Assembly (NCBI GenBank): GCA_963703385.1
Contig: OY969816.1
Span: 3,935,071 to 3,999,070, forward strand
Origin: Rhodoblastus sp963703385
Lineage (GTDB): Bacteria > Pseudomonadota > Alphaproteobacteria > Rhizobiales > Beijerinckiaceae
Direction: 5' to 3'
Length of the DNA: 64,000 bases
Position numbers and translations under genes: made by a program. This document shows positions 18,998-27,695 of this stretch, in pieces. Each line of letters starts with the position of its first letter. Positions within the stretch are counted from its first letter, which is position 1. The notes beneath the pieces were generated by a model. The model was not told where the DNA came from. It did no database searches and saw nothing but the letters and a program-made list of their open reading frames with translations.

Positions 18998-19736
18998 TGA
19001 CGCGGTCGCAGGCGGCGGCGCGGTCGTCGAAAGCTTCGATCATCAGCCGGGCGCGGGCAAGATTCTGGTCGGAAAGCGCCGCGCCTGTCGGACCCCAGGC
19101 GATCTTTTCGCGCGCCAGCAGCAGGCATTGCGGGAAATGCGCGCGAATCAGGTCGAAATCGTGCAGAACGGCGACGACAGTGCGCCCTTCCCCGCTCCAG
19201 CGCGCGATCAGGTCGAGCAGATCGCCGACCGTGCGCTCGTCGATCGCGGCGAAAGGCTCGTCGAGTAGGAGGACCGGAGCGTCCTGCAGCAGGAGCCGCG
19301 CAAACAGCAGGCGCTGGGTTTGGCCGCCGGACAGGGCGCCGATCGGGCGGCGCTCGAAGCCGGCGAGGCCCACGGCGGCGAGCGCGTCATGCGCCTTTTC
19401 CTCGTCGGCGCGGCTCAGGCCCCCGAACAGGCCGATGCGCCGCCACAGGCCCATGGCGGCCAGGTCGAAAACGTCGATCGGAAAGCTCAGGTCAAGCTGC
19501 GCCGCCTGGGGCAAATAGCCAATGTCGCGGGCGCGCGCGCCGCCGAGGTCGATCGATCCGCCCATCGGCTTGAGAATCCCGGTCAGGGCCTTCAAAAGGG
19601 TCGATTTGCCGGCGCCATTGGGGCCGCAGACGGCAAGAAGCGCGCCCGGCGCGATTTCGCCATCGAGATGATGCACCGCCGGATGGCGGTCATAGCCCAG
19701 GGTCAAGTCGTGCAGCCGGATGTAAGGAGCGGTCAT
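18993..19736 (-). CDS. ZnuC/AztA-type metal ABC transporter ATP-binding protein
   Basis: A 247-residue ATPase with Walker A GPNGAGKST, Q-loop near YLPQAAQLD, signature LSGGQTQR, Walker B LLLDEPFAAID and switch His in AVLHDFDL. The short form and these motifs fit zinc/manganese uptake ATPases. No permease or binding protein is adjacent, which is unusual. Its ATG (19736) overlaps the stop codon of the His-rich micro-protein gene (ATGA), so the two are translationally coupled. The stop lies inside a 17-bp hairpin stem. Confidence 0.82.
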   Translation of the reverse strand: MTAPYIRLHDLTLGYDRHPAVHHLDGEIAPGALLAVCGPNGAGKSTLLKALTGILKPMGGSIDLGGARARDIGYLPQAAQLDLSFPIDVFDLAAMGLWRRIGLFGGLSRADEEKAHDALAAVGLAGFERRPIGALSGGQTQRLLFARLLLQDAPVLLLDEPFAAIDERTVGDLLDLIARWSGEGRTVVAVLHDFDLIRAHFPQCLLLAREKIAWGPTGAALSDQNLARARLMIEAFDDRAAACDRVT

Positions 19737-19921
19737 GACAAGGCCCAGCGCACGCCGCTCCACAGCACGACCAGCGCGACCGCGACAATCCCGAGGCGCT
19801 GGAGGGCGGAAAGCCGCAGCAGCGAGAAGCCCGCCGCGCCCCGCGCCGGCGCGGCGGCCGGACCATGGCGATGGTCGTGCGCATCATCGTGCGCGTGTTC
19901 GCGCTCCTCCATGCCGGGCAT
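19733..19921 (-). CDS. His-rich single-pass membrane micro-protein
   Basis: A 62-residue product beginning MPGMEEREHAHDDAHDHRHG: five His and six acidic residues in the first 20, then a Pro/Ala linker and one hydrophobic segment (LQRLGIVAVALVVLWSGVRWAL). The His/Asp cluster looks like a metal-binding (Zn) segment. It overlaps the ABC ATPase start by ATGA. GTGAGGA precedes the ATG at 19921; a longer reading from TTG or GTG upstream is less likely. It does not match any family I know. Confidence 0.6.
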   Translation of the reverse strand: MPGMEEREHAHDDAHDHRHGPAAAPARGAAGFSLLRLSALQRLGIVAVALVVLWSGVRWALS

Positions 19922-19971
19922 GATCCTCACGTCCCGAGGGAATGACAAGCCTTTGACGACGAAAGCCGGAG

Positions 19972-20208
19972 TCAGCGCCGGACAGGCTCGTGGGCGACCG
20001 CCGCGCGCATGAAAAAATAGAGCCCGACAAAGCCGATGGCGATGAAGGTCAGTTCGAAGGCTCGGGCGTAGCCGGGTCCGAGCTGGAACAGGCCGCCCAG
20101 CGCCCAGCCGGCCGCCCAGGAGGCGCCGACCAGCTCCGTGCCGACGAGAATCGCCAAGGCGACCAGGGTGCGCGCATTGGTCCAGTTGATGGGTTTTTTC
20201 TCGGGCAT
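19972..20208 (-). CDS. Small two-helix membrane protein
   Basis: A 78-residue protein with two hydrophobic segments (TLVALAILVGTELVGASWAAGWALGGLF and AFELTFIAIGFVGLYFFMRAAV). I do not recognise a family. It is the first gene of a likely operon with the His-rich micro-protein 50 bp downstream and the ABC ATPase, and it diverges from the ppiC-type gene. A role with the metal transporter is a guess from position. Confidence 0.6.
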   Translation of the reverse strand: MPEKKPINWTNARTLVALAILVGTELVGASWAAGWALGGLFQLGPGYARAFELTFIAIGFVGLYFFMRAAVAHEPVRR

Positions 20209-20367
20209 TGTGAAGACCTTTCCCTCATCCCTCTAAACCAGAGTTTTTGCGCCGGCAATGCCGCGGCGCTTGTGGCCGGCGGCTTTTTCGGGCAGAAAGG
20301 CGCGCCTGCCGCCGCCCGACGGCCGACCACTTTTTGGCGCGTGGCCTCCAAGGAGCAAGAATACCCG

Positions 20368-21239
20368 ATGGCTCGTTTTCATTCCCCCCTCGCCGGCGTC
20401 CGCAACGCCGCGATCGCCTTTTCGCTCTGCGCCGCGCTGACCCCGGCTTTGGCCCAAACTCCGCCGGCGACCCGAACCAGGCGCTGGCGACGGTGAACGG
20501 CGAGAATGTCACGGCGCAGGACCTTGCCCAGGCGCAGGAGGACGTCGGCTCGACCCTGCCGCGGCAGATGAACGACGCCGCCCGGCGCAAGGCGCTGCTG
20601 GATTATCTCGTTGACCTCAAGCTGGTCACCGAGAAGGCGGTCGCCGACAAGATGGACCAGACGCCGGATTTCAAGGCGAAAATGGCCTATTATCGCGAAA
20701 AGCTGCTGATGGAGGGCTATCTCGGCAAAATCGCCAAGGACAGCGTCACCGAAGCGGCGATCAAGGCGACCTATGACGAAGCCGCCAAGGCGCAGAAGCC
20801 GGAAGAGGAAGTCCACGCCCTCCACATTCTGGTGCCGACCGAGAAAGAGGCCCTGGATGTCGAGAAGCGCCTGAAGGCAGGCGAGGATTTCGGCAAGCTC
20901 GCCGACCAATTGTCCAAGGATCCCGGCTCCAAGGGCGGCGATCTGGGCTGGTTCACCAAGGACCGCATGGTGCCGGAATTCGCCGAGGTCGCCTTCACCC
21001 TCCAGCCTGGCCAGGTTTCGCAGCCGGTGAAAACCCAGTTCGGCTGGCATGTCATCAAGGTGCTGGAAAAGCGGACGAAGCCTTTCCCGCCGCTGGATCA
21101 GGTCCGCGACCAGCTCGACCGTTTCGTCGCCCAGCGCGCCCAGAGCCAGGCGATCATGAAGCTGCGCGAGGGCGCCAAGATCACCCGCAGCGACCAGCCC
21201 GCCGGGGGCGCCGCGCAACCGGACGCGACGAAAAAGTAA
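20368..21239 (+). CDS. Periplasmic parvulin-type peptidyl-prolyl isomerase, frameshifted near the signal peptide
   Basis: The frame from the ATG at 20368 (after AAGGAG) gives a signal peptide (AAIAFSLCAALTPALAQ), then runs into a stop at about 20494. The other frame supplies the mature protein: a SurA-like N-terminal helical region (TVNGENVTAQDLAQAQ), a PpiC domain (EEVHALHILVPTEKEA to FGWHVIKVLEKR) and a Gly/Ala/Pro-rich end. The shift is near 20470, in a CCGCCGGCGACC tract. It would act as a periplasmic chaperone and isomerase for outer-membrane proteins. Its place before argJ and mutT matches the order in many Hyphomicrobiales. A single-base sequencing error is possible. Confidence 0.8.
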
Positions 21240-21261
21240 GGCGCGTCGGCGACGCGACGAG

Positions 21262-21282
21262 CCCCGCTTCGGCGGGGTTTTT
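21262..21282 (+). terminator. Rho-independent terminator of the PpiC-type gene
   Basis: CCCCGC-TTCG-GCGGGG followed by TTTTT, 22 bp after the stop codon. The TTCG tetraloop and T-run make this a textbook intrinsic terminator. Confidence 0.9.
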
Positions 21283-21375
21283 CGCGCAAGCGTCATGCGG
21301 ATGGCGCATGACGGCCGCAGGAATCGCGGCCTTGCGGCGCCAAAGCGACTTGACGCCTGCGCCCAAGGCGACGAC

Positions 21376-21480
21376 TAGAGCGCGTTCGCAAATCACAGAG
21401 TCGAACGCGCTCAGTTATTTCATTGTTTTGACGCATATTCTTGTCCGAAAAGTCTATCAACTTTTCGGGAATATGCTCTA
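21376..21480. repeat. Dispersed palindromic repeat family A, copy identical to 5141-5245
   Basis: Reading base by base, all 105 positions match the copy at 5141-5245, including the TAGAGC/GCTCTA ends. It sits between the ppiC terminator and argJ, about 30 bp before the argJ start. Confidence 0.85.
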
Positions 21481-21512
21481 ATCCGCGCGACCCCCATCGA
21501 AGAGTCCAGCCC

Positions 21513-22757
21513 ATGGCCGCCGCCAAAATTTCGCCTCTCGCGCCGAAAAAATTCGCCGAACTGCCGCCGATCCAAGGCGTGCGTCTCGCCGCTGGCGCCG
21601 CCGGCATTCGTTACCCGGGCCGCACCGACGTGATGCTGGCGGTTTTCGACCAGGCCGCGACGGTCGCGGGCGTCTTCACCACTTCCAAATGTCCTTCGGC
21701 GCCGGTGGACTGGTGCCGCGACAAGCTGCGTCACGGCCGCGCCCGCGCTTTGGTGGTCAATTCCGGCAACGCCAACGCCTTTACCGGCAAAGCGGGGCGC
21801 GAGGCGGCCGAACGCACCGCGAAACTGGCGGCCAAGGCGGTCGGCGCCGACGAGGACGAGATTTTCCTCAGCAGCACCGGGGTGATCGGCGAGCCGCTTG
21901 ACGCGTCGAAATTCGAAGGCGCGCTGGAAAAACTCGCGGGGGAGGCGCGCGCGGAAAACTGGCTCGACGCCGCCCGCGCCATCATGACCACCGACACCTT
22001 TCCCAAAGTGGCGACGGCCAAGGCGACGATCGGCGGCGTGGAGGTGACGATCAACGGCATGGCCAAGGGGGCCGGCATGATCGCGCCCAATATGGCGACC
22101 ATGCTGGCTTACGTCTTCACCGACGCGGCGATCTCCGCCGAAACCTTGCAGAAACTGCTGTCCAGGGGGGTGAAGGACACGTTCAACGCGGTGACGGTGG
22201 ACAGCGACACCTCGACCTCCGACACCTTGATGGTCTTCGCCACCGGCGCCGCCGAAAAGCGCGGCCAGAAAAAGGCGAAAAAGGCCGGCGGCGCGAATCT
22301 CAGGGACTTTTCCGAAAAGCTTCGCGCCGTATTGCTCGACCTCGCCCAGCAGGTGGCGCGCGACGGCGAAGGAGCCCGCAAATTCATCGAGGTGCGGGTG
22401 ACAGGCGCGGAAAGCGACAAGGCGGCGAAAAAAATCGCCTTTTCCATCGCCAATTCGCCATTGGTGAAGACGGCCGCCGCCGGCGAGGACGCCAATTGGG
22501 GCCGGGTGGTGATGGCGGTGGGCAAGGCCGGCGAAAAGGCCGAGCGCGACCTGCTGTCGATCTGGTTCGGCGATATCCGCGTCGCCCATCAGGGCCGCCG
22601 CGATCCCGATTACGACGAAGCGGCGGCGAGCGCGGCGATGAAGCAGGAGAGAATCGTGATTCGCGCCGATCTCGGGATCGGGAAAGGCGAGGCGACGGTG
22701 TGGACCTGCGACCTGACCAAGGAATATGTCGCGATCAACGGCGATTACCGTTCGTAA
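21513..22757 (+). CDS. argJ: Bifunctional ornithine acetyltransferase / N-acetylglutamate synthase ArgJ
   Basis: A 414-residue enzyme of arginine synthesis: it moves acetyl from N-acetylornithine to glutamate, and may also use acetyl-CoA. The self-cleavage site A-T in NMATMLAYVF, whose Thr becomes the catalytic nucleophile, is visible, as is KGAGMIAPN. The start MAAAKISPL at 21513 was chosen; an upstream in-frame Met lies inside repeat A. Cytoplasmic. mutT follows 79 bp downstream. Confidence 0.95.
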   Translation: MAAAKISPLAPKKFAELPPIQGVRLAAGAAGIRYPGRTDVMLAVFDQAATVAGVFTTSKCPSAPVDWCRDKLRHGRARALVVNSGNANAFTGKAGREAAERTAKLAAKAVGADEDEIFLSSTGVIGEPLDASKFEGALEKLAGEARAENWLDAARAIMTTDTFPKVATAKATIGGVEVTINGMAKGAGMIAPNMATMLAYVFTDAAISAETLQKLLSRGVKDTFNAVTVDSDTSTSDTLMVFATGAAEKRGQKKAKKAGGANLRDFSEKLRAVLLDLAQQVARDGEGARKFIEVRVTGAESDKAAKKIAFSIANSPLVKTAAAGEDANWGRVVMAVGKAGEKAERDLLSIWFGDIRVAHQGRRDPDYDEAAASAAMKQERIVIRADLGIGKGEATVWTCDLTKEYVAINGDYRS

Positions 22758-22836
22758 TGCCTGCGAAAGCAGGCTAGGAGCGAATGCGACGCCGAGCTGA
22801 TGCGAGGGGCGCCGCTCCGAAGGAGCGAAACAAAAA

Positions 22837-23238
22837 ATGAAACTCCTGCTTGTCGTCGCGGTCGCTCTGATCGACGCCGATCATCGGGTGCTGGTGGCGC
22901 AAAGGCCGCCGGGCAAGCCGCTCGGCGGCCTGTGGGAGTTTCCCGGCGGCAAGGTCGATCCCGGCGAGCGGCCGGAACAGGCGCTGATCCGCGAATTGCG
23001 CGAGGAACTGGGGATTGAGGTCAAGGCGCCCTGCCTGGCGCCTTTGACCTTCGCCAGCCACGCCTATGACGATTTCCATCTCCTGATGCCGCTTTACGCC
23101 TGCCGGCGCTGGGAGGGAACGGTGGTTTCGCGCGAGGGCCAGGCGCTGAAATGGCTCGATCCGCGGCGTTTGCGCGAGCTGCCCATGCCGCCGGCGGACG
23201 CGCCGCTGATTCCCGCCCTGATCGACCTGCTTGCCTGA
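22837..23238 (+). CDS. mutT: 8-oxo-dGTP diphosphatase MutT (Nudix)
   Basis: A 133-residue protein with the full Nudix box GGKVDPGERPEQALIRELREELGI (positions G-x5-E-x7-REUxEExGU). It hydrolyses oxidised dGTP to prevent mutation. VLVAQRPPGKPLGGLWEFPGGK is typical of MutT. It lies downstream of argJ in the same direction, as in related genomes. An 8-bp inverted repeat (CCTGAACG/CGTTCAGG) overlaps the stop codon. Confidence 0.92.
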   Translation: MKLLLVVAVALIDADHRVLVAQRPPGKPLGGLWEFPGGKVDPGERPEQALIRELREELGIEVKAPCLAPLTFASHAYDDFHLLMPLYACRRWEGTVVSREGQALKWLDPRRLRELPMPPADAPLIPALIDLLA

Positions 23239-23536
23239 ACGGCGCATTCAGCTTTCGTTCAGGCGTTCGGGCCTATGTATGTTGCATTGCAGCATCAACA
23301 CGGCGCAATCCCAACGGCTTCGAGCAGTGCGACGAGCAGTGCGACATGCCCCTAACATTTTGTTTTATCAATAAATTAACGAACATGTGGTAAGAGCTGC
23401 TTAAAGTTAGGACTTGAACTTTCTGTTGCAATGCAGCATATAACACCAAAGAACACACGCCAAAGGACAGAGGAACGCGCTCCGAGGGTCGGAGCAACAG
23501 CGGCCAGCGGCCGCGCGAAAGGACAGGAATACCACT
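23239..23536. promoter_or_regulatory. AT-rich, repeat-rich promoter region before the GNAT gene
   Basis: These 298 bp contain a perfect 12-bp tandem duplication (CGAGCAGTGCGA at 23321 and 23333), two copies of TTGCATTGCAGCAT/TTGCAATGCAGCAT (23282-23295, 23426-23439) 144 bp apart, and CCTAAC (23351)/GTTAGG (23406) flanking an AT-rich core. The TGCA-rich boxes resemble sites bound by PhaR-type regulators. No ORF is supported. The identity of the regulator is inferred. Confidence 0.5.
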
Positions 23537-24124
23537 ATGGAACAGATGATGATCCATGGCGGCGTGATCCGCAGATTATGGCCCGCCGACCTTCCGGCGT
23601 TTCGGGAGCATCTTTTGCGCCTGGATCCGAACAGCCGGCGCGACCGCTTCGCGATGGCGGTCAACGATGAGTTTTTAATCCGCTATGCGGAACGCTGCTT
23701 CGGCATCGACGACGTGATCTATGGCTATTATGTCGATGGCGTGCTGCGCGCCGCCGGCGAACTGCGGGCGGTCGGCAACAAGATCATCGGCGGCTCGGTC
23801 GAAGCCGCTTTCAGCGTCGAGGCGCCATGGCGCCGGCGCGGCGTCGGCACGGAACTGATGTCGCGCATCGTGCGCGCCGCGCGCAACCGTCGCGCCGACG
23901 CGCTCTACATGTCCTGCCTCGCCAGCAATACGGCAATGCAGGGCCTGGCGCGAAAATTCACCGCGGACCTGCGCTTCGAAACCGATGACATGACGGGAAA
24001 ACTGGTCGCGCGCGGCCCGAGCCCGGCGTCGGTCTGGGGCGAATACGCCGACAATGCGACGAGCTTCGCCACCGCCATGCTCGACCTGCAGACCCGGGTG
24101 TTCTCGCTGCAGCCGCGGGCCTGA
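23537..24124 (+). CDS. GNAT-family N-acetyltransferase
   Basis: A 195-residue protein. The acetyl-CoA-binding motif A is RRRGVGTELMSRIVRAAR (about 97-114), followed by LYMSCLASNTAMQGLARKF, the GNAT helix before the C-terminal strand. The substrate is unknown. It has a large regulated-looking upstream region and a strong terminator, so it is monocistronic. Confidence 0.85.
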   Translation: MEQMMIHGGVIRRLWPADLPAFREHLLRLDPNSRRDRFAMAVNDEFLIRYAERCFGIDDVIYGYYVDGVLRAAGELRAVGNKIIGGSVEAAFSVEAPWRRRGVGTELMSRIVRAARNRRADALYMSCLASNTAMQGLARKFTADLRFETDDMTGKLVARGPSPASVWGEYADNATSFATAMLDLQTRVFSLQPRA

Positions 24125-24145
24125 GCGAAACCGACGACAGAACGA

Positions 24146-24183
24146 CCAAGGCGCGTCCTTCGGGGCGCGCCTTGGCTATTTTT
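24146..24183. terminator. Intrinsic terminator between GNAT and sdhB
   Basis: CCAAGGCGCG (24146) pairs with CGCGCCTTGG (ending 24175) around a short TTCG-containing loop, followed by CTATTTTT. It could serve the GNAT gene; the stem is also positioned about 17 bp downstream of the convergent sdhB end. Confidence 0.85.
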
Positions 24184-24200
24184 GAAAGAGCCGGCGGGCC

Positions 24201-24980
24201 TTACGCCTGCCGGTCGATCAGCATGTTCTTGATTTCCGCGATCGCCTTGGCCGGGTTCAGGCCCTTGGGGCAGGCGCGGGCGCAGTTCAGGATGGTGTGG
24301 CAGCGATAGAGCCGGAACGGGTCGTCGAGGAAATCGAGCCTTTCGCCGGTCGCCTCGTCGCGCAAATCGATCAGCCAGCGATAGGCCTGCAACAAGGCCG
24401 CAGGGCCGAGATAGCGCTCGCCGTTCCACCAATAGGACGGGCAGGAGGTCGAGCAGCAGGCGCAGAGAATGCACTCATAGAGCCCGTCGAGCCTGGCGCG
24501 GTCCTCGGGCGATTGCAGCCATTCCTTTTCCGGCGCCGGGCTCTCGGTATGCAGCCAGGGCTCGATCGAGGCGTGCTGGGCGTAAAAAACGGTCAGGTCC
24601 GGCACGAGGTCCTTCACCACCGGCATATGGGGCAGCGGATTGATTTTTACCGGCGCCTTCACGTCGTCGATCGCCTTGGTGCAGGCGAGCGTGTTTTCGC
24701 CGTCGATATTCATCGAGCAGGAGCCGCAGATGCCTTCGCGGCAGGAGCGACGCAGCGTCAGCGTCGGGTCGATCTTGTTCTTGATATAGAGCAGGGCGTC
24801 GAGCACCATCGGCCCGCAATCGTCGCGGTCGACATAATAGGTGTCGATCGAGGGATTGCGGCCGTCGTCCGGATTCCAGCGATAGATGCGGAATTCGGTC
24901 AGGCGCTTGGCGCCGGGCGGCTTCGGCCAGGTTTTTCCGGCTCCGACCACGGAATTTTTGGGCAGCGTGAATTCAACCAT
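24201..24980 (-). CDS. sdhB: Succinate dehydrogenase iron-sulfur subunit
   Basis: A 259-residue protein with all three cluster motifs: [2Fe-2S] CREGICGSC; [4Fe-4S] CILCACCSTSC; and [3Fe-4S] CHTILNCARACPKG. It transfers electrons from SdhA to quinone in complex II at the inner membrane. It is the last gene of sdhCDAB and begins 15 bp after sdhA stops. Confidence 0.96.
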   Translation of the reverse strand: MVEFTLPKNSVVGAGKTWPKPPGAKRLTEFRIYRWNPDDGRNPSIDTYYVDRDDCGPMVLDALLYIKNKIDPTLTLRRSCREGICGSCSMNIDGENTLACTKAIDDVKAPVKINPLPHMPVVKDLVPDLTVFYAQHASIEPWLHTESPAPEKEWLQSPEDRARLDGLYECILCACCSTSCPSYWWNGERYLGPAALLQAYRWLIDLRDEATGERLDFLDDPFRLYRCHTILNCARACPKGLNPAKAIAEIKNMLIDRQA

Positions 24981-24995
24981 TGGGATTGCTCGATC

Positions 24996-26825
24996 TCAGT
25001 ACACGCGGGCTTTCGGCTCGATATAGGCGATCTCGTCGGTCATGGTGTAGCTGTGCACCGGACGGTAGTCGATTTTCACGGCCTTGGCCGCGTCGTCGAT
25101 GGTCGCCAGAGTGTGCTTCATCCAGTTGGCGTCGTCGCGGCTGGCGAAATCCTCGCGGGCGTGGGCGCCCCGCAATTCCTTGCGGTTCTCGGCGCCGACC
25201 ATGGTGACCGCCGCCTGGACGATCAGATTGTCGAATTCCAGCGTCTCGATCAGGTCGGAGTTCCACACCAGCGAGCGGTCGGAAACGCGGACATCGTCGC
25301 GCGCCTTCCACACGTCGTGGATGAGCTTGACGCCCTCCTCCAGCACTTCGCCGGTGCGATAGACGGTGCAATGGCTCTGCATCGCCTTCTGCATGTTGAG
25401 GCGCAATTCGGCCGTCGGCGTCGCGCCATTGGCGTTACGGTAACGATCGAGGCGCGACAGAGCGAGATCGGCCGAATCCTCCGGCAGCGCGTCCTGCTTG
25501 GCGCCTGGTTTGACGATTTCGGCGGCGCGCTGGCCAGCGGCGCGGCCGAACACCACGAGGTCGATCAGCGAATTGGAGCCGAGCCGGTTGGCGCCATGCA
25601 CCGAGACGCAGGCCGCTTCGCCGATCGCCATCAGGCCGGGCACGATTGCGTCGGCGCCGTCGCCCCCCTTGGTCAGCGCTTCGCCGTGAAAATTGGTCGG
25701 GATGCCGCCCATATTGTAATGGGCGGTCGGCAGGACCGGGATCGGCTCGCGGGTCACCTCAACGCCGGCGAAAATCTTGGCGCTTTCCGAAATGCCGGGC
25801 AGACGCTCGTGCAGGATTTTCGGGTCGAGATGGTCGAGATGCAGGAAGATGTGGTCCTTGTGCCGGCCCACGCCCCGGCCTTCGCGGATTTCCATGGTCA
25901 TGGCGCGCGAGACCATGTCGCGCGGCGCGAGGTCTTTAACCGACGGCGCATAGCGCTCCATGAAGCGTTCGCCGGCGGAATTGGTGAGATAGCCGCCCTC
26001 GCCGCGCGCGCCTTCGGTGATCAGGCAGCCGGCGCCGTAAATGCCGGTCGGGTGGAACTGCACGAACTCGAGGTCCTGCAACGGCAGTCCTGCGCGCAAG
26101 ACCATGCCGCCGCCGTCGCCGGTGCAGGTATGGGCGGAGGTGGCGGAGAAATAGGCGCGGCCATACCCGCCCGTCGCCAGCATGACGAGTTGGGCGCGAA
26201 AACGGTGGATCGTCCCGTCGTCCATCTTGAGGCAGACCACGCCGCGGCACTTGCCTTGCGCATCCATGATCAGGTCGATGGCGAAATATTCGATGAAGAA
26301 TTCGGTCGAATGTTTCAGGGCCTGGCCATAGAGCGTGTGCAGCATGGCGTGGCCGGTGCGGTCGGCGGCGGCGCAGGTGCGCTGGGCCGGCGGGCCCTTG
26401 CCGAAATCGGTGGTCATGCCGCCGAAGGGACGCTGGTAGATCTTGCCGTCCTCGGTGCGGGAAAAGGGCACGCCCCAATGTTCGAGCTCATAGACCGCTT
26501 CGGGCGCGTTGCGGCACAGATATTCGATCGCGTCCTGGTCTCCGAGCCAGTCGGAGCCCTTGACCGTGTCGTACATGTGCCATTTCCAATTGTCCGGCCC
26601 CATATTGCCGAGCGACGCGGCGACGCCGCCCTGCGCCGCCACCGTGTGCGAGCGGGTGGGAAAGACTTTCGTCACGCAGGCGGTGCGCAGGCCGGCCTGG
26701 GCGCAGCCGACCGTGGCGCGCAGGCCCGCGCCGCCGGCGCCGACGACGACCACGTCGAACGTGTGGTCGACGATCGGATAGGCCTTGCCGCCGAGGGCCG
26801 TTCTGGCCGGGGCGTCGTTGGAAGC
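24996..26825 (-). CDS. sdhA: Succinate dehydrogenase flavoprotein subunit
   Basis: A 609-residue FAD protein. It has the Rossmann motif VVVGAGGAGLRATVG, the covalent-FAD His in RSHTVAAQGG, substrate-binding HPTGIYGAG and the FRD/SDH segment NRLGSNSLIDLVVFG. It oxidises succinate to fumarate. The start at 26825 (MASNDAP) was chosen because GAAGG precedes it; a TTG-initiated extension is less likely. Confidence 0.96.
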   Translation of the reverse strand, partial: ASNDAPARTALGGKAYPIVDHTFDVVVVGAGGAGLRATVGCAQAGLRTACVTKVFPTRSHTVAAQGGVAASLGNMGPDNWKWHMYDTVKGSDWLGDQDAIEYLCRNAPEAVYELEHWGVPFSRTEDGKIYQRPFGGMTTDFGKGPPAQRTCAAADRTGHAMLHTLYGQALKHSTEFFIEYFAIDLIMDAQGKCRGVVCLKMDDGTIHRFRAQLVMLATGGYGRAYFSATSAHTCTGDGGGMVLRAGLPLQDLEFVQFHPTGIYGAGCLITEGARGEGGYLTNSAGERFMERYAPSVKDLAPRDMVSRAMTMEIREGRGVGRHKDHIFLHLDHLDPKILHERLPGISESAKIFAGVEVTREPIPVLPTAHYNMGGIPTNFHGEALTKGGDGADAIVPGLMAIGEAACVSVHGANRLGSNSLIDLVVFGRAAGQRAAEIVKPGAKQDALPEDSADLALSRLDRYRNANGATPTAELRLNMQKAMQSHCTVYRTGEVLEEGVKLIHDVWKARDDVRVSDRSLVWNSDLIETLEFDNLIVQAAVTMVGAENRKELRGAHAREDFASRDDANWMKHTLATIDDAAKAVKIDYRPVHSYTMTDEIAYIEPKARVY

Positions 26826-26886
26826 CATGGAAGAAACCTTCAATCGGGAATTGCAAAAGGCCGGGCGCCGGGCGCCCGGGCGACAA

Positions 26887-27276
26887 TCAGGTGAAGCTCA
26901 GGCGCATCACCGCATAGATCAGGGCCGCGCCGATCAGCAGGCCGAAAAGGATATTGGCCATCAGGGCGAGAGGCTTGATCCGTTCGCCGTGAACATAATC
27001 CTCGATGATCACCTGCATGCCCTGCGTCATGTGATAAACGCCGACGCCGACGAAAAGCAGCATGAAAACCGCGACGAGGGGCGAGCCGAGGAAAATGCGG
27101 GCGCTTTGGAAATCCCGGCCGGTCAGCGACAGCACGATCAGGACGAAAGCGCAGGTGAGGGGCAGCAGCGCGAAGGTGCTCAGCCGCATCATCCAGGCGT
27201 GATGAGCGCCGGAGTGCGCCGCGCCGAGATATTTTACCCGCGCGGCGGGGGTGCGGAAGGTGGGTTTCTGGGTCAT
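26887..27276 (-). CDS. sdhD: Succinate dehydrogenase membrane anchor subunit SdhD
   Basis: A 129-residue anchor with three hydrophobic segments. The heme-liganding His lies in VYHMTQGMQVIIEDYVHG, and SGAHHAWMMR is the usual N-terminal pattern. With SdhC it binds heme b and ubiquinone. The start at 27276 follows 11 bp after the end of sdhC. Confidence 0.9.
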   Translation of the reverse strand: MTQKPTFRTPAARVKYLGAAHSGAHHAWMMRLSTFALLPLTCAFVLIVLSLTGRDFQSARIFLGSPLVAVFMLLFVGVGVYHMTQGMQVIIEDYVHGERIKPLALMANILFGLLIGAALIYAVMRLSFT

Positions 27277-27287
27277 GGCGCGAAGCT

Positions 27288-27695
27288 TCAGCGAATGATG
27301 AAGGAAATGATCCACAGCAAGGCGGTGAGGACGGCCGCGCCGGCGAAAGAGCCGAGGGAAAGCCTGTCGCGCGCCTTCGGCTCGAATCCCTTGCCCGCGT
27401 CCCAGATCGCGTGGCGCAAGCCACCCATCACATGCAGCATCAGCACGAAAGTATAGCCGAGCAGGACGAGTTGCCCGAGCCACGAGCTGAAGAGGGCCGA
27501 GGCGTAATGGAAGCTGCGGGCGTCGCCCGCCGCCGCGAAGAGATAGAAGGCCAGCAGCAGGGTGCCGGCGTAAAGCGCGGCGCCGGTGAAGCGATGGGCG
27601 ATGGAGGCCGTCATGGTCGGCGACCATTTGTAGATCTGCAGATGCGGCGAGAGCGGGCGGCGCTGCTCCAGCGGAGTCGGGCTGGGTTTGGCCAT
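27288..27695 (-). CDS. sdhC: Succinate dehydrogenase cytochrome b556 subunit SdhC
   Basis: A 135-residue membrane protein starting MAKPSPTPLEQRRPLSPHLQIYKW, followed by SIAHRFTGAAL (quinone-site residues) and HVMGGLRHAIWD, which holds the heme b ligand. Three membrane segments. AGGGGG precedes the ATG at 27695. It is the first gene of the operon, so the sdh promoter should lie in 27696-27800. Confidence 0.93.
   Translation of the reverse strand: MAKPSPTPLEQRRPLSPHLQIYKWSPTMTASIAHRFTGAALYAGTLLLAFYLFAAAGDARSFHYASALFSSWLGQLVLLGYTFVLMLHVMGGLRHAIWDAGKGFEPKARDRLSLGSFAGAAVLTALLWIISFIIR

Noticed and set aside
24297..26894. 865-residue plus-strand ORF opposite sdhA/sdhB
   Set aside because: Antisense to well-conserved sdh genes. 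Composition is typical of antisense frames in GC-rich DNA.
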